From: JBJYKD01 sp049310025 | Lineage (GTDB): Bacteria > Bacillota > Thermosediminibacteria > Thermosediminibacterales > Tepidanaerobacteraceae | DNA length: 51,486 nucleotides | Reading direction: 5' to 3' | Assembly: GCF_049310025.1 (NCBI RefSeq) | Contig: NZ_JBJYKD010000024.1 | Coordinates: 1-51,486 of the forward strand | Shown here: piece by piece, positions 16,907 through 24,801 of the stretch | Layout of the letters: each line of letters starts with the position of its first letter | How positions within the stretch are numbered: the first letter of the stretch is position 1 | Program-made: the position numbers and the translations under genes | Notes under the pieces: model-generated | Told to the model about the DNA's origin: nothing | Seen by the model: only the letters and a program-made list of their open reading frames with translations | The model's database searches: none

Positions 16907-18304
16907 TTAACAATGCCTTTCCACTTCAAACCTTTCTATTTTATAATCCTCATGCGGGCTTATTCCGGCCTTTCTCAGGGCGATGTTGAGCTGTTCTTCC
17001 ACCGTGTCCACACCCTCCAGGGCCGGCAGCAGCAGCCCTGACCTGAAGCCTTTTTTCACTATCACCCCGTATTTTCTGGGGTCAAGCTGGTCCGCCGAGT
17101 CCACAGGCTCGGGCTTTGTCAGGACATCCACAGAATACGTGAGTTCGGGGAGTTCTTCGGGCCGCACGGGGTAAAATCTCGGGTCCTCGCATCCGGCGCT
17201 TATGGCGTTCCGCCTGATCTCTTCGGCTATGTTTTTCTTTGTGGGCAGGAATGTGCCTATGCACCCCCGCAGCTCTCCGTGTTTTTTGATGGAAACAAAC
17301 ACACCGGCCCTTTTTGTCAGCATCTCCTCCGGAAGGTCTTTCGGGATGTCAATTACTCTCCCTTCCCTGACGTATGTTTCAAGGGTCAAGCGCGCCAGCC
17401 TCACGTAAGGGTCTTCGTTTTCCCGCCGCCTCCTGATTTCCTCCCGCCCTTTTTCTTTAAGTTCAGGCAGTTTGCTCCGGTCCGGCTCACCGGGGGAAAA
17501 TTCCGCCACGCAGTAGCCCACGCCGAAGGGGCCTTCATATGAAAGAATCCGCGGCGTTACCTTAAAACCGTCTAAAGCCCCGAGCATTATCCATATGGAT
17601 CTTAAACCGCATTCCCCCGCTTTTTCTATAAGGCTGCGCTCCAACGCCAGAATGCCTTCCACATCAAAATTCCCGAGCAGTGTCACAAGTTTTTCGTCAA
17701 ATACCTTCCCCTGAGGGCTGTATCCGGCCGGGGCATCGGGGGTCAGCCTGTGGGACAGATCCCCGCTGGCCACCACCGCCACCTTTCTATCCAGCGCAAA
17801 AGCTGCTTCCTGGATCACCTTCCCGAAGGCGTAAAGGTCTTCGTAGGGCAGCATCCCGAAAGCTAAGGGAAGGAGCTTGAACCCGGAAGCAGATTTGGTA
17901 ATGAAATACATCGGGACGAGTACGCCGTGGTCCAGCGTCTCCTTTATACCGTAGCGGGAAATATTCACACCGCTGGACTTTACCGCCGGCAAATTTCTTT
18001 CCGAAGCCCTTTTGATGATTTCTTCTTTTAACTCTTCATCGGCCTCAAACTCCATCTTTACTCCCGGCGCCCCGAAAGAGGAAAGACTGCCTTTCAGCGC
18101 GAAGTCGTAAATGCACACGGCATCCTGAAAGACCGGCCCGTGGGGCGAGATTATCACCACCGTATCCGGAGCCAGGTCCTTTATCCGCCTCCCCGCCGAT
18201 TCGCAGGCCGCAATGGAAGACGCCACCTTTTCCGTTTCCCCTCCCCCCACTTCCTTTACCATAATGGGTGGATGAGGCATAAGATAACAGCTAACGACAC
18301 CCAT
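16907..18304 (-). CDS. Memo-AMMECR1 fusion protein (AmmeMemoRadiSam system)
   Basis: A 465-residue two-domain protein. Residues about 1-275 are a Memo/LigB-type domain related to class III extradiol dioxygenases, with the conserved histidines in LMPHPP, ISPHGP and LDHGVLVP and a SGDLSH motif. Residues about 285-465 are AMMECR1 (RAGVFVSIKKHGELRGCIGT is its best conserved stretch). In many genomes the two are separate genes. The ATG at 18304 has GGGGAGG upstream. With the radical SAM gene downstream it makes a complete three-domain system; the chemistry remains unknown. Confidence 0.92.
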   Translation of the reverse strand: MGVVSCYLMPHPPIMVKEVGGGETEKVASSIAACESAGRRIKDLAPDTVVIISPHGPVFQDAVCIYDFALKGSLSSFGAPGVKMEFEADEELKEEIIKRASERNLPAVKSSGVNISRYGIKETLDHGVLVPMYFITKSASGFKLLPLAFGMLPYEDLYAFGKVIQEAAFALDRKVAVVASGDLSHRLTPDAPAGYSPQGKVFDEKLVTLLGNFDVEGILALERSLIEKAGECGLRSIWIMLGALDGFKVTPRILSYEGPFGVGYCVAEFSPGEPDRSKLPELKEKGREEIRRRRENEDPYVRLARLTLETYVREGRVIDIPKDLPEEMLTKRAGVFVSIKKHGELRGCIGTFLPTKKNIAEEIRRNAISAGCEDPRFYPVRPEELPELTYSVDVLTKPEPVDSADQLDPRKYGVIVKKGFRSGLLLPALEGVDTVEEQLNIALRKAGISPHEDYKIERFEVERHC

Positions 18305-18431
18305 GGGTAAAACCTCCCCTGCATTTTATAAAAAAATATCCATTAATCTCGCCTTTCCCCTTTATATATTATTGTCTCAATCATTTTCCTCTCCAGTATA
18401 TTATAATGCCCATTAATTGCCTGTGTGAGCA

Positions 18432-19325
18432 CTACAAAATCTTCTCCCCGAGAGCCGATGCAATAAGCCCTACGGCCACCCTGGCCGTTTCGTTCCCCCT
18501 GTCCAGTATGGGGTTTACCTCCACAAATTCAAGGGAACGCAGTATTCCAGCTTCATGCAGCATCTCCATGGCAAGGGCCGCTTCCCGGTAGGTGATACCT
18601 CCCCGCACGGGCGTCCCCACGCCCGGCGCTACTGAGGGGTCCAGCACGTCCATATCAAAACTGAGATGCACTCCTGCGGTCGCATCGCCCGCCAGCTTGA
18701 CGGCCATTTTTACAACCTCTCTCATGCCGTACTGGTCGATATCGTTCATGGTAAAGACATGAATACCTGATTGCCGGATTAACCTTTTTTCATCCCGGTC
18801 AATCGACCTCACCCCTATCAGAACCGTGTTCTGCGGCAGGACTTTTGGAGAAAATCCCCCGATCCCGGTCAGAGATTTGTGGCCCACGCCAAGGCTGGCC
18901 GCAAGACTCATGCCGTGGATGTTTCCCGACGGCGTGGTGGTATCGGTGTTAAAATCTCCGTGGGCGTCAATCCATATGACGCCGATATTTTTTAAGACCC
19001 CGCTCACACCGGCCAGGGTGCCCAGGGCAATGCTGTGGTCTCCTCCCAGCACCAGCGGAACGAATCCGCTTTCCAGGGTCCGGGCTACCTCTGCGGCCAC
19101 CCTCTCGGAAGACTCCACGATTTCCTGGAGGTATTTGAGTTTAGCATCTTTAATCCTGCGGCTCTCCGGGGTGGGAACCTCTATGTTCCCGCCGTCTACC
19201 ACTTCAATCCCGTTTTCCTCCAGGCGCTGCTGAAGATGGGCATATCTTATGGCGCTGGGGCCCATGTCGACGCCGCGGCGGTCGGCCCCGAGGTCCATGG
19301 GCACGCCTATGATTTTCACCTTCAT
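18432..19325 (-). CDS. rocF: Arginase family protein (arginase/agmatinase)
   Basis: The 297-residue enzyme carries the binuclear manganese motifs: GGDHSIALG, WIDAHGDFNT, and SFDMDVLDPSVAPGVGTP. The start MKVKIIGVPMDLGADRRGVDMGPSAIR resembles bacillary arginases more than agmatinases. It hydrolyses arginine to ornithine and urea if the name is right. The start at 19325 is chosen from the family N-terminus; GGGGTG precedes it. It is a single gene between the Memo fusion and the MFS transporter. The symbol is tentative. Confidence 0.85.
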   Translation of the reverse strand: MKVKIIGVPMDLGADRRGVDMGPSAIRYAHLQQRLEENGIEVVDGGNIEVPTPESRRIKDAKLKYLQEIVESSERVAAEVARTLESGFVPLVLGGDHSIALGTLAGVSGVLKNIGVIWIDAHGDFNTDTTTPSGNIHGMSLAASLGVGHKSLTGIGGFSPKVLPQNTVLIGVRSIDRDEKRLIRQSGIHVFTMNDIDQYGMREVVKMAVKLAGDATAGVHLSFDMDVLDPSVAPGVGTPVRGGITYREAALAMEMLHEAGILRSLEFVEVNPILDRGNETARVAVGLIASALGEKIL

Positions 19326-19510
19326 AAAAACACCCCACGTCAAAGTATATCACAATCAATAATATATCACTTTCTGTTAAATTTAATTATACTAAAACCG
19401 GCAGTATTGTTGAAGCTTTACAGACCCGTTATGCCGGGTCTAAAAGGTTTGCCCGGCCAAGCTGTATGAGACTTTGTCAAAACCCTGACCGCAATTTGAT
19501 GACAAATTTC

Positions 19511-19534
19511 AAAGGCGCTTAAAAAGCGCCTTTT
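19511..19534 (-). terminator. Hairpin overlapping the end of the MFS gene
   Basis: GGCGCT and AGCGCC arms with an A/T-rich loop contain the stop codon of the MFS gene. T-richness after the stem is weak on the minus strand, so termination is only probable. Confidence 0.45.
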
Positions 19535-20700
19535 TCAACGGAAAACGCACGAGAACCCTGTTTAATAAACGGAAGATACAAATACTGGAACACAAAGTAC
19601 CCCGTCAGCGGGATCAGAGACAGAACAAGGTACAACCATTTAAAATCCACATACTGGCTCAATCCCCCGAGCATGGCCCCCATGGCAACCCCCAGGTCGA
19701 AGGCGGCGGTATATATCCCAAGGGCCATGCCCCTGTAGTCCACGGATATATTAAGCACCAGGAGGGCGCTCAATACTGGAAACAATACGGCGTAACCCAG
19801 GCCGTATACTATGGCCACGGCGATAAGCTGGTAGAAGTTCGACACGAAGCTCATGGAAACAAAAGAAACGGTAAGCAGCACCAGGGATACGGCCACCAGT
19901 TTCTCCAGGTGCCTGTTGCTCCACGGCCCCATGACCAGCCGGGTGGCCACTACGGCCACGGTATTTATCACGAAGAAATACTCTATCCCGGAAATCCCCC
20001 TTTCATCGGCAAAAACCGGGAGCATCGCCGAAATGGCCCCGAAGGTAACAAGGCCGCAGAAAAGCACCAGGGTTGGCAGGTATACGTTTTTCTTAATAAG
20101 GACCTCCGTAAATCCGTAGGAACGCCTTTCCTCCGCCTTCCCGCCTGCATCGCGCAGCAAAAATGCAAACAATGCGGCGATCAGGGCCAGAATTACGGTG
20201 GTTATTACGGGGCCGTCAAAGCCATAAATTTCCATCAATTTTACACCCAGGGCGGGAGCAAGCCCTTTGGCCGTAATGCACGCAATGCTGTGATACCCCA
20301 TGAACTGGGCCACAGTGGCGGGGGATGATATGTCCGCCACAAATGTGGTGGCGGCCACTGTAAAAGCCCCAACGGTAAACCCGTAAACCATCTGCGCAAG
20401 GCTAAAACCGACTGGAATCACCGGAAACCTTAAAAGCAACGGCGTCAGGAAAAACAGGGCTATGGACAGGAGCATAAGCCTCCTGCGCCCCATGCCATCC
20501 ACCCAGGTGCCGCCCAGGGGCCTTGCCACCAGCGAACTGAATGAAAAAAAGGCTATTATCACGCCTATGGTAAATTTGTCAATGCCCAATTTCAGCATAT
20601 AAATGGGAAAAACGGGCATCATCACATAATATGTGGCAAGAAAGGCAACGGTCGCTATGAGATCGTATACGAAGTTCCTGGTGGTACTGTAACTTGCCAT
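19519..20700 (-). CDS. Major facilitator superfamily transporter
   Basis: A 393-residue, twelve-helix transporter. The MFS loop 2-3 motif is ARPLGGTWVDGMGRRRLM (G-x-x-x-D-x-x-G-R-R). The length matches drug/metabolite exporters of the DHA group. ATG at 20700 follows GGAGGGGG. The substrate cannot be predicted; arginase lies downstream and a metal exporter upstream, both apparently in separate units. Confidence 0.88.
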   Translation of the reverse strand: MASYSTTRNFVYDLIATVAFLATYYVMMPVFPIYMLKLGIDKFTIGVIIAFFSFSSLVARPLGGTWVDGMGRRRLMLLSIALFFLTPLLLRFPVIPVGFSLAQMVYGFTVGAFTVAATTFVADISSPATVAQFMGYHSIACITAKGLAPALGVKLMEIYGFDGPVITTVILALIAALFAFLLRDAGGKAEERRSYGFTEVLIKKNVYLPTLVLFCGLVTFGAISAMLPVFADERGISGIEYFFVINTVAVVATRLVMGPWSNRHLEKLVAVSLVLLTVSFVSMSFVSNFYQLIAVAIVYGLGYAVLFPVLSALLVLNISVDYRGMALGIYTAAFDLGVAMGAMLGGLSQYVDFKWLYLVLSLIPLTGYFVFQYLYLPFIKQGSRAFSVEKGAF

Positions 20701-20797
20701 GACAATGCCCCCTCCAAAAAAATTTTACATACCATTATAACATAAAATTAATCAAAATTCACACCCGATATTCTATTTTCTGTCATCGGATTCGCCT

Positions 20798-21763
20798 TCA
20801 GGGGCCGGCGGGTATCAAATCTATTTCGGGCTCAACGTGGACAATCACCCGGGAGTTGGTATTGGCTTCTATTACTCTCTCCACCTGTTCGGATATGTTA
20901 TGCGCCTCCACCAGCGAAAGATTGCTTTCCACCTGAATATGAAGGGAAATCACCTTGTGGGCGCCGTAGTCATGAACATTAATTTTATGAACCCCCTGGA
21001 CTCCCGGCACCGAAAGAGCCAGGGAGGTAATCTTATTTATCATATCCTTTTCCGCAACCTCACCGATGAGCTTTGAGGCCGACTCCCGGCAGATGCTGAC
21101 GCCGGTGTAGATTATAAGGGCGGAGACGCCCAGTCCGAACACGGCGTCCACCTTGAAATAACCGTAGTTGGTCGCCACTATGGCTATCGCCACAAGAACC
21201 GATGCTATGCCGTCGGTCCTGTGGTGCCAGGCGTCGGCGATAAGAGCCGGCGCACCGGTGCGGCGGCCCAGTTCGATGGAAAATCGGGCCATCCATTCTT
21301 TGAAAACGGCGCCAAAAAACATTACCAGGGCCACCGGATAGCTCCCTCTTACGGGTGTATTGATTATCAAGCGCTGGTATGAGGATTTTCCAAATTCCAC
21401 CCCCACCAGTATCAGCATTATGGCAATTATCAATGTCGCTATAAACTCTATCCTCCCATGCCCGTAGGGGTGCTTTTCGTCGGCGGGCGAGCTTGAAAAT
21501 TTAAAACCGAGCAGCACCACCACCGATGTAAGAATGTCGGAAGCCGTATGGACCGCATCCGCCATCAGGGAAATGCTGTTCAGCATTATACCGAAAAATA
21601 TCTTCACCGCGGCAAGAGCCAGGTTGCCGACGATGCTGACCCACGCCTCAAGATAAGCGTATTTTTTCCTGACTGTCTCATCCGTTATCTTGTCGGACAT
21701 CTTCTTTTCTTTTAAAAAAAACGATATTAAAAAATCTACACTTCGGGTTACCAACCTGTTCAA
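20798..21763 (-). CDS. Cation diffusion facilitator (CzcD-like metal exporter)
   Basis: The 321-residue protein has six membrane helices and a C-terminal cytoplasmic ferredoxin-like domain (about 225-315). Metal-site motifs are SLMADAVHTASD in helix 2 and ADAWHHRTDG in helix 5. It exports divalent metal ions in exchange for protons. The start is a TTG at 21763, selected because AAAGGAGG lies eight bases upstream. A NiCo riboswitch and its terminator precede the gene, indicating that cobalt or nickel induce it, so the physiological cargo is probably one of these. Confidence 0.93.
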   Translation of the reverse strand: MNRLVTRSVDFLISFFLKEKKMSDKITDETVRKKYAYLEAWVSIVGNLALAAVKIFFGIMLNSISLMADAVHTASDILTSVVVLLGFKFSSSPADEKHPYGHGRIEFIATLIIAIMLILVGVEFGKSSYQRLIINTPVRGSYPVALVMFFGAVFKEWMARFSIELGRRTGAPALIADAWHHRTDGIASVLVAIAIVATNYGYFKVDAVFGLGVSALIIYTGVSICRESASKLIGEVAEKDMINKITSLALSVPGVQGVHKINVHDYGAHKVISLHIQVESNLSLVEAHNISEQVERVIEANTNSRVIVHVEPEIDLIPAGP

Positions 21764-21796
21764 ACTGCTTTACCTCCTTTATCCGCTTCGCACTAT

Positions 21797-21829
21797 AAAA
21801 AAAGCTTGCGGGACAGAACCCACAAGCTT
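21797..21829 (-). terminator. Riboswitch-controlled terminator upstream of the CDF gene
   Basis: On the minus strand AAGCTTG-GGG pairs with CCC-CAAGCTT, followed by seven T. The 5' half of this stem is also the last helix and the UGUGGG part of the NiCo aptamer, so aptamer folding and termination are mutually exclusive. Confidence 0.85.
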
Positions 21830-21875
21830 AACTTGCTGCGCATTTCAAGCGCCCGGCTTTTCTGCCTGTTCTCAT
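21814..21875 (-). ncRNA. NiCo (cobalt/nickel) riboswitch aptamer
   Basis: On the minus strand AGAAC (21872-21868) and GTTCT (21819-21815) close a four-way junction with the conserved parts AACAGGCAG, GCCGGGCGC, GCGCAGCAA and TTGTGGG, which match the published NiCo consensus as I know it. The aptamer lies between a strong promoter and a terminator and upstream of a CzcD-like exporter, which is the usual location. Binding of Co or Ni should stabilise the aptamer, prevent the terminator and turn the exporter on. Confidence 0.88.
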
Positions 21876-21885
21876 TACGATGATA

Positions 21886-21914
21886 ATTGTAACATTAACC
21901 GCAGCCAAAGTCAA
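21886..21914 (-). promoter_or_regulatory. Sigma-A promoter of the NiCo riboswitch/CDF unit
   Basis: TTGACT (21909-21914), a 17-base spacer and TACAAT (21886-21891) on the minus strand. Transcription should begin near 21879, just before the first helix of the aptamer. Confidence 0.8.
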
Positions 21915-21975
21915 GTGTGACAATGGTTTTCGGGTGATAACGGTTATTGGTATCTTTCATTGATATAAAAAACAA

Positions 21976-22009
21976 AAAGCCCGCCCTTCTTTAAACAGGG
22001 TCAGGCTTT
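21976..22009 (-). terminator. Terminator after the acyl-ACP-reductase-like gene
   Basis: On the minus strand AAAGCC-CCCT pairs with AGGG-GGCTTT, then T-rich sequence. It ends the cassette transcribed from 24.7 kb or 25.8 kb and insulates the riboswitch unit. Confidence 0.75.
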
Positions 22010-22046
22010 ATCTGCCGATAATGAGAAATTTTATCGTGTCCGGCAT

Positions 22047-23174
22047 CTATGTGGTTACCGGACACACCCTGCCGGTTAACCCCCGGCCGCTTTTGTCCGC
22101 CCCCTCCAGTTTTTTCTGGGCGTTTTTCTTGATTTTCTCTATCTGCTCTTGAGTAACGGCCCTCTCGAAACTCCTGAAACCGGCCAGTTTAAAGCCGTGC
22201 TTTTTCGCCAGCCTAGAAATTTCCTCAACCTGCTCCACAGTGAGGTCCCTGCCCAGGGTAAAGTTTTCGTAGCGCCTTTCCAGTGCCAGTATCATGGTCT
22301 CCGCCATGCAGGCGTAGGATGTTTTCGGGGGAAATCCGAAGTTGAAGTGAAAGTCAACATCCCCCGGCACTTCCACAACGCCGCCTTCAATTATGAGCAC
22401 GTCGTCCCGCTTTTCGGCCACCTCCCTGGATACGTCTCTGGGCCGCGCCACATCGCATACCACGGCGCCGGGCTTTAAATCCCCGGCGTCTATAACCGAA
22501 TCGACGCTGCTGGTGACGGTGATCACCACATCGGCTCTTTTTAATGCGCTGTGGACGTCGGAAGAGATCCTTACCGAAAGCCCGGTATCATTTAAAATCC
22601 TGTCGGCGATTTTTTCCAGCTTTTCAGTCCGGCGGCCCACCAGCGTCAGGAACCGGCATTCTCTTGCAAGGATCTCGGCACACACCCTGCCTATGGAACC
22701 GGTGGCCCCCACCACCACCACTTCGGCATTTTTTATGTCATGGCCCATTATCCCGGCGGCCTTCTTTGCCCCTTCCAGAGCCGTGGCGACGGTATAGCTG
22801 TTGCCGGTGGTAACGGGGATGTTTAAATTCTTAGCAATGGTTATCCCCGCATCGCCCACCACCGAAGTAAAGGCCCCCAGGCCGACGATCCTGGCACCCA
22901 GTTTTTCCGCCAGCTTGCCGGCTTTGATTATCTTTTTCAGCACGTACTCCTCCGGCAGTGTCATCATCTGCCTGGTGGTAAGGGGGCATCCCACGAACCA
23001 GCCCTCCACTTCATTGTACGGGCTCTTCACGCCGGTGATGTGGGACACCCTGACCGGCGGCATATTTTTCATGATCCCTTCCACAATTCCTTCCGGCAGC
23101 TTCTTCATAAACCCGAATTTTCTTGAGACATCGGATATGTCAATTGGATGAATTATGAATGCAAAATTGTCCAC
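22047..23174 (-). CDS. Acyl-ACP-reductase-like NAD(P)-dependent protein (often named shikimate dehydrogenase)
   Basis: The 375-residue protein strongly recalls cyanobacterial long-chain acyl-ACP reductase: GLGAFTSVVGDAG (about 98-110), TTGNSYTVAT (122-131), the Rossmann motif GATGSIG at 156-162, GGVVEVPGDVDF and TSYACMAETM with Cys289 at the position of the catalytic cysteine that forms the acyl thioester. The order and spacing of all these match, so reduction of an acyl thioester to an aldehyde is plausible. No aldehyde-deformylating oxygenase is near, as expected in an anaerobe. It is the last of three tightly packed genes. The routine label shikimate dehydrogenase reflects only the Rossmann fold. 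Reaction not proven. Confidence 0.75.
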   Translation of the reverse strand: MDNFAFIIHPIDISDVSRKFGFMKKLPEGIVEGIMKNMPPVRVSHITGVKSPYNEVEGWFVGCPLTTRQMMTLPEEYVLKKIIKAGKLAEKLGARIVGLGAFTSVVGDAGITIAKNLNIPVTTGNSYTVATALEGAKKAAGIMGHDIKNAEVVVVGATGSIGRVCAEILARECRFLTLVGRRTEKLEKIADRILNDTGLSVRISSDVHSALKRADVVITVTSSVDSVIDAGDLKPGAVVCDVARPRDVSREVAEKRDDVLIIEGGVVEVPGDVDFHFNFGFPPKTSYACMAETMILALERRYENFTLGRDLTVEQVEEISRLAKKHGFKLAGFRSFERAVTQEQIEKIKKNAQKKLEGADKSGRGLTGRVCPVTT

Positions 23175-23210
23175 AGCAAATCACCCCATACCCAGATTAT
23201 AAGTTGTCGA

Positions 23211-24146
23211 TCAAACCGCCGCTCCGGCCGGGAGCGCGGCCGCATCGTTCAGGGTTTCAATTCTCGGTGCAAATCCTATTTTATCCAGCAGTTCTTCGTA
23301 GTCGGCGGGCGTCAGCTCTTTGTAAGGTTTGGTTGAAAGAGAGACGAGCACCCCTTCCATAACATTGGTGCCAAAGGACCTGCCCTCCAGTTCCGGCGTC
23401 GTGGTTATAAGCATGCCGGCACCCCTTTCCCGGAGCATTTTTACATCCGCCGGCGTCACCGTGTTGGTTATGATGATTTTTCCGGAAATGTCAGGGGGCA
23501 TATACCTTCTTATGAAATGGAAGTCTCCGGCTATGATATCGGCCTCGTCATAAAAGCGCCGGTAGCGGGGGTCTACCTTTTCCTGCTTCTCCCCGGTGGG
23601 ATAGAGCATTTTAAAGGGAAGGCGGCATATGAACGGCGCCACGATTTTGGCCAGCAGGTCCAGGGTTTTCAACGAGCGGATGGGCACGGGAATCCCCAGG
23701 GCAAATATGAGATCTCCTATGATCAGATCGCAGCCGGCTCCGGCCAGCGCTTCTGCCATGCCGAAGCGATCCATGGCGGACACCAGCAGGACCCTTTTGC
23801 CCTTAAAATCCACCTTCTTTTCGACAACCAGGTAATTTATTACTTTCCTTTCGAGGGTATTCTTGAGGCCCGAGCCGTCAACTATGGGCGAGATTTTCGC
23901 CGCCCGGGCGATGGGCACGGCGTCTCTTATCATGTACCTCCTGTTGCCTGCCGAAAGGTAAAGGTCTATCCCCCCCATGCCGAAGGCACTGACCTTGCCA
24001 TCCATCTCTTTTATTATTTCTATCGCCTTTTTTATGTCACCGTCGGTGCCCCGGCGCTCTATTATAAACTTTTCCCCGAGAATTTCCGCTTCCACTTTGT
24101 GATCCCGTTTCGAAGACCCCAAGCTCACGCTCAGCACGTGTTTCAT
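23211..24146 (-). CDS. Conserved protein of unknown function, partner of the acyl-ACP-reductase-like gene
   Basis: The 311-residue protein is of the kind databases label quinate 5-dehydrogenase, but I find no dinucleotide-binding GxGxxG and do not support that name. Visible features: MKHVLSVSLGSSKRDHKVEAE start, an AFGMGGIDLYLSAGNRRY loop (about 55-73), GKRVLLVSAMDRFGMAEALAG in the middle, and a C-terminal half with several charged and hydrophobic blocks. There is no signal peptide; one moderately hydrophobic stretch (IVAPFICRLPFKML) may bind a membrane or lipid. Its start overlaps the regulator gene by four bases and it is 36 bases before the reductase-like gene, suggesting a joint role. Confidence 0.7.
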   Translation of the reverse strand: MKHVLSVSLGSSKRDHKVEAEILGEKFIIERRGTDGDIKKAIEIIKEMDGKVSAFGMGGIDLYLSAGNRRYMIRDAVPIARAAKISPIVDGSGLKNTLERKVINYLVVEKKVDFKGKRVLLVSAMDRFGMAEALAGAGCDLIIGDLIFALGIPVPIRSLKTLDLLAKIVAPFICRLPFKMLYPTGEKQEKVDPRYRRFYDEADIIAGDFHFIRRYMPPDISGKIIITNTVTPADVKMLRERGAGMLITTTPELEGRSFGTNVMEGVLVSLSTKPYKELTPADYEELLDKIGFAPRIETLNDAAALPAGAAV

Positions 24147-24679
24147 AAATCATCACCTTTTTTTAGTTTTCTTATGATTTCTCTCAGATTTTCGGGGTTG
24201 ACGTATTTATCCTCGGTTATGGGAGACTTGCCTATGTTCAGGGCCACCACTTCCTTGTCCAGAAGGGCTCTGAAAAGCCTCAGCCTCTGGTCCGAACCCA
24301 GGATGATGACCACATCGCACTGCCTCACCTTGTATATAAGGCTCATGACCTCATTCAGGAGTTCTATGCCCGTCCTGGAATACACAAAATCCCAGCGCTC
24401 TTTGTCGTTCATGAGCAGGATGAAATCCACTCCTTCCTGGCGGGCCATCTCCCGGATCTCCTCCACGTTCAGGAGCGGGAAACCTATCAGGGCTATGGTC
24501 TTTCCCTTCCGGATCTCGCCCAGGTTTTCCAGCCTGGATATAAAAGTCCTGTCGGTGCCGAATTTTTTGGCAACTTCTGCCTGGGAAAGGCCCTGCCGCC
24601 TCAATGTCAGCATTTCCTCTATGGTCCCCGTCAACTTGGACATGCTTATGAGTTTATCGCCGATTCTTATGAGGTCCAT
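24143..24679 (-). CDS. Helix-turn-helix regulator with C-terminal unknown domain
   Basis: The protein (178 residues from ATG 24679, preceded by AGGGAG nine bases upstream) has an XRE-like HTH in its first third (EEMLTLRRQGLSQAEVAKKF, then GTDRTFISRLENLG) and an alpha/beta C-terminal part (TIALIGFPLLNVEEI, VVIILGSDQRLRLF) that could bind a nucleotide or metabolite. It is first in the cassette, overlapping the next gene by four bases. A GCAC-N6-GTGC inverted repeat between its -10 box and its start suggests autoregulation. Confidence 0.8.
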   Translation of the reverse strand: MDLIRIGDKLISMSKLTGTIEEMLTLRRQGLSQAEVAKKFGTDRTFISRLENLGEIRKGKTIALIGFPLLNVEEIREMARQEGVDFILLMNDKERWDFVYSRTGIELLNEVMSLIYKVRQCDVVIILGSDQRLRLFRALLDKEVVALNIGKSPITEDKYVNPENLREIIRKLKKGDDL

Positions 24680-24698
24680 GCTGCGCAACTCCCTGTGT

Positions 24699-24712
24699 GC
24701 ACGCTTTTGTGC
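24699..24712. promoter_or_regulatory. GCAC-N6-GTGC inverted repeat, candidate operator
   Basis: GCAC (24699-24702) and GTGC (709-712) flank six bases. The site lies just downstream of the expected transcription start of the HTH-regulator operon, a normal place for autorepression. Confidence 0.4.
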
Positions 24713-24720
24713 TCAATGTT

Positions 24721-24749
24721 ATTTTATGTTATGGAGGAAAAAAAATCAA
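24721..24749 (-). promoter_or_regulatory. Sigma-A promoter of the HTH/reductase-like cassette
   Basis: TTGATT (24744-24749), 17 bases, TAAAAT (24721-24726) on the minus strand. It makes the three genes 22047-24679 an independent unit. Confidence 0.6.
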
Positions 24750-24773
24750 GAGAAGGATTCGAAAAAAAGCAGT

Positions 24774-24801
24774 AAAAAAGAGAGCATATTTTTGCCCTCT
24801 C
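24774..24801 (-). terminator. Weak terminator at the end of the 24.8-25.8 kb gene
   Basis: GAGAG and CTCTC arms with an A/T-rich loop, followed by six T on the minus strand. The short stem overlaps the stop codon of the unknown gene, so some read-through into the HTH operon is likely. Confidence 0.45.

Noticed and set aside
23211..24146. Annotation as quinate 5-dehydrogenase
   Set aside because: No nucleotide-binding motif or shikimate/quinate site is visible; the name seems to be carried over by homology labels.
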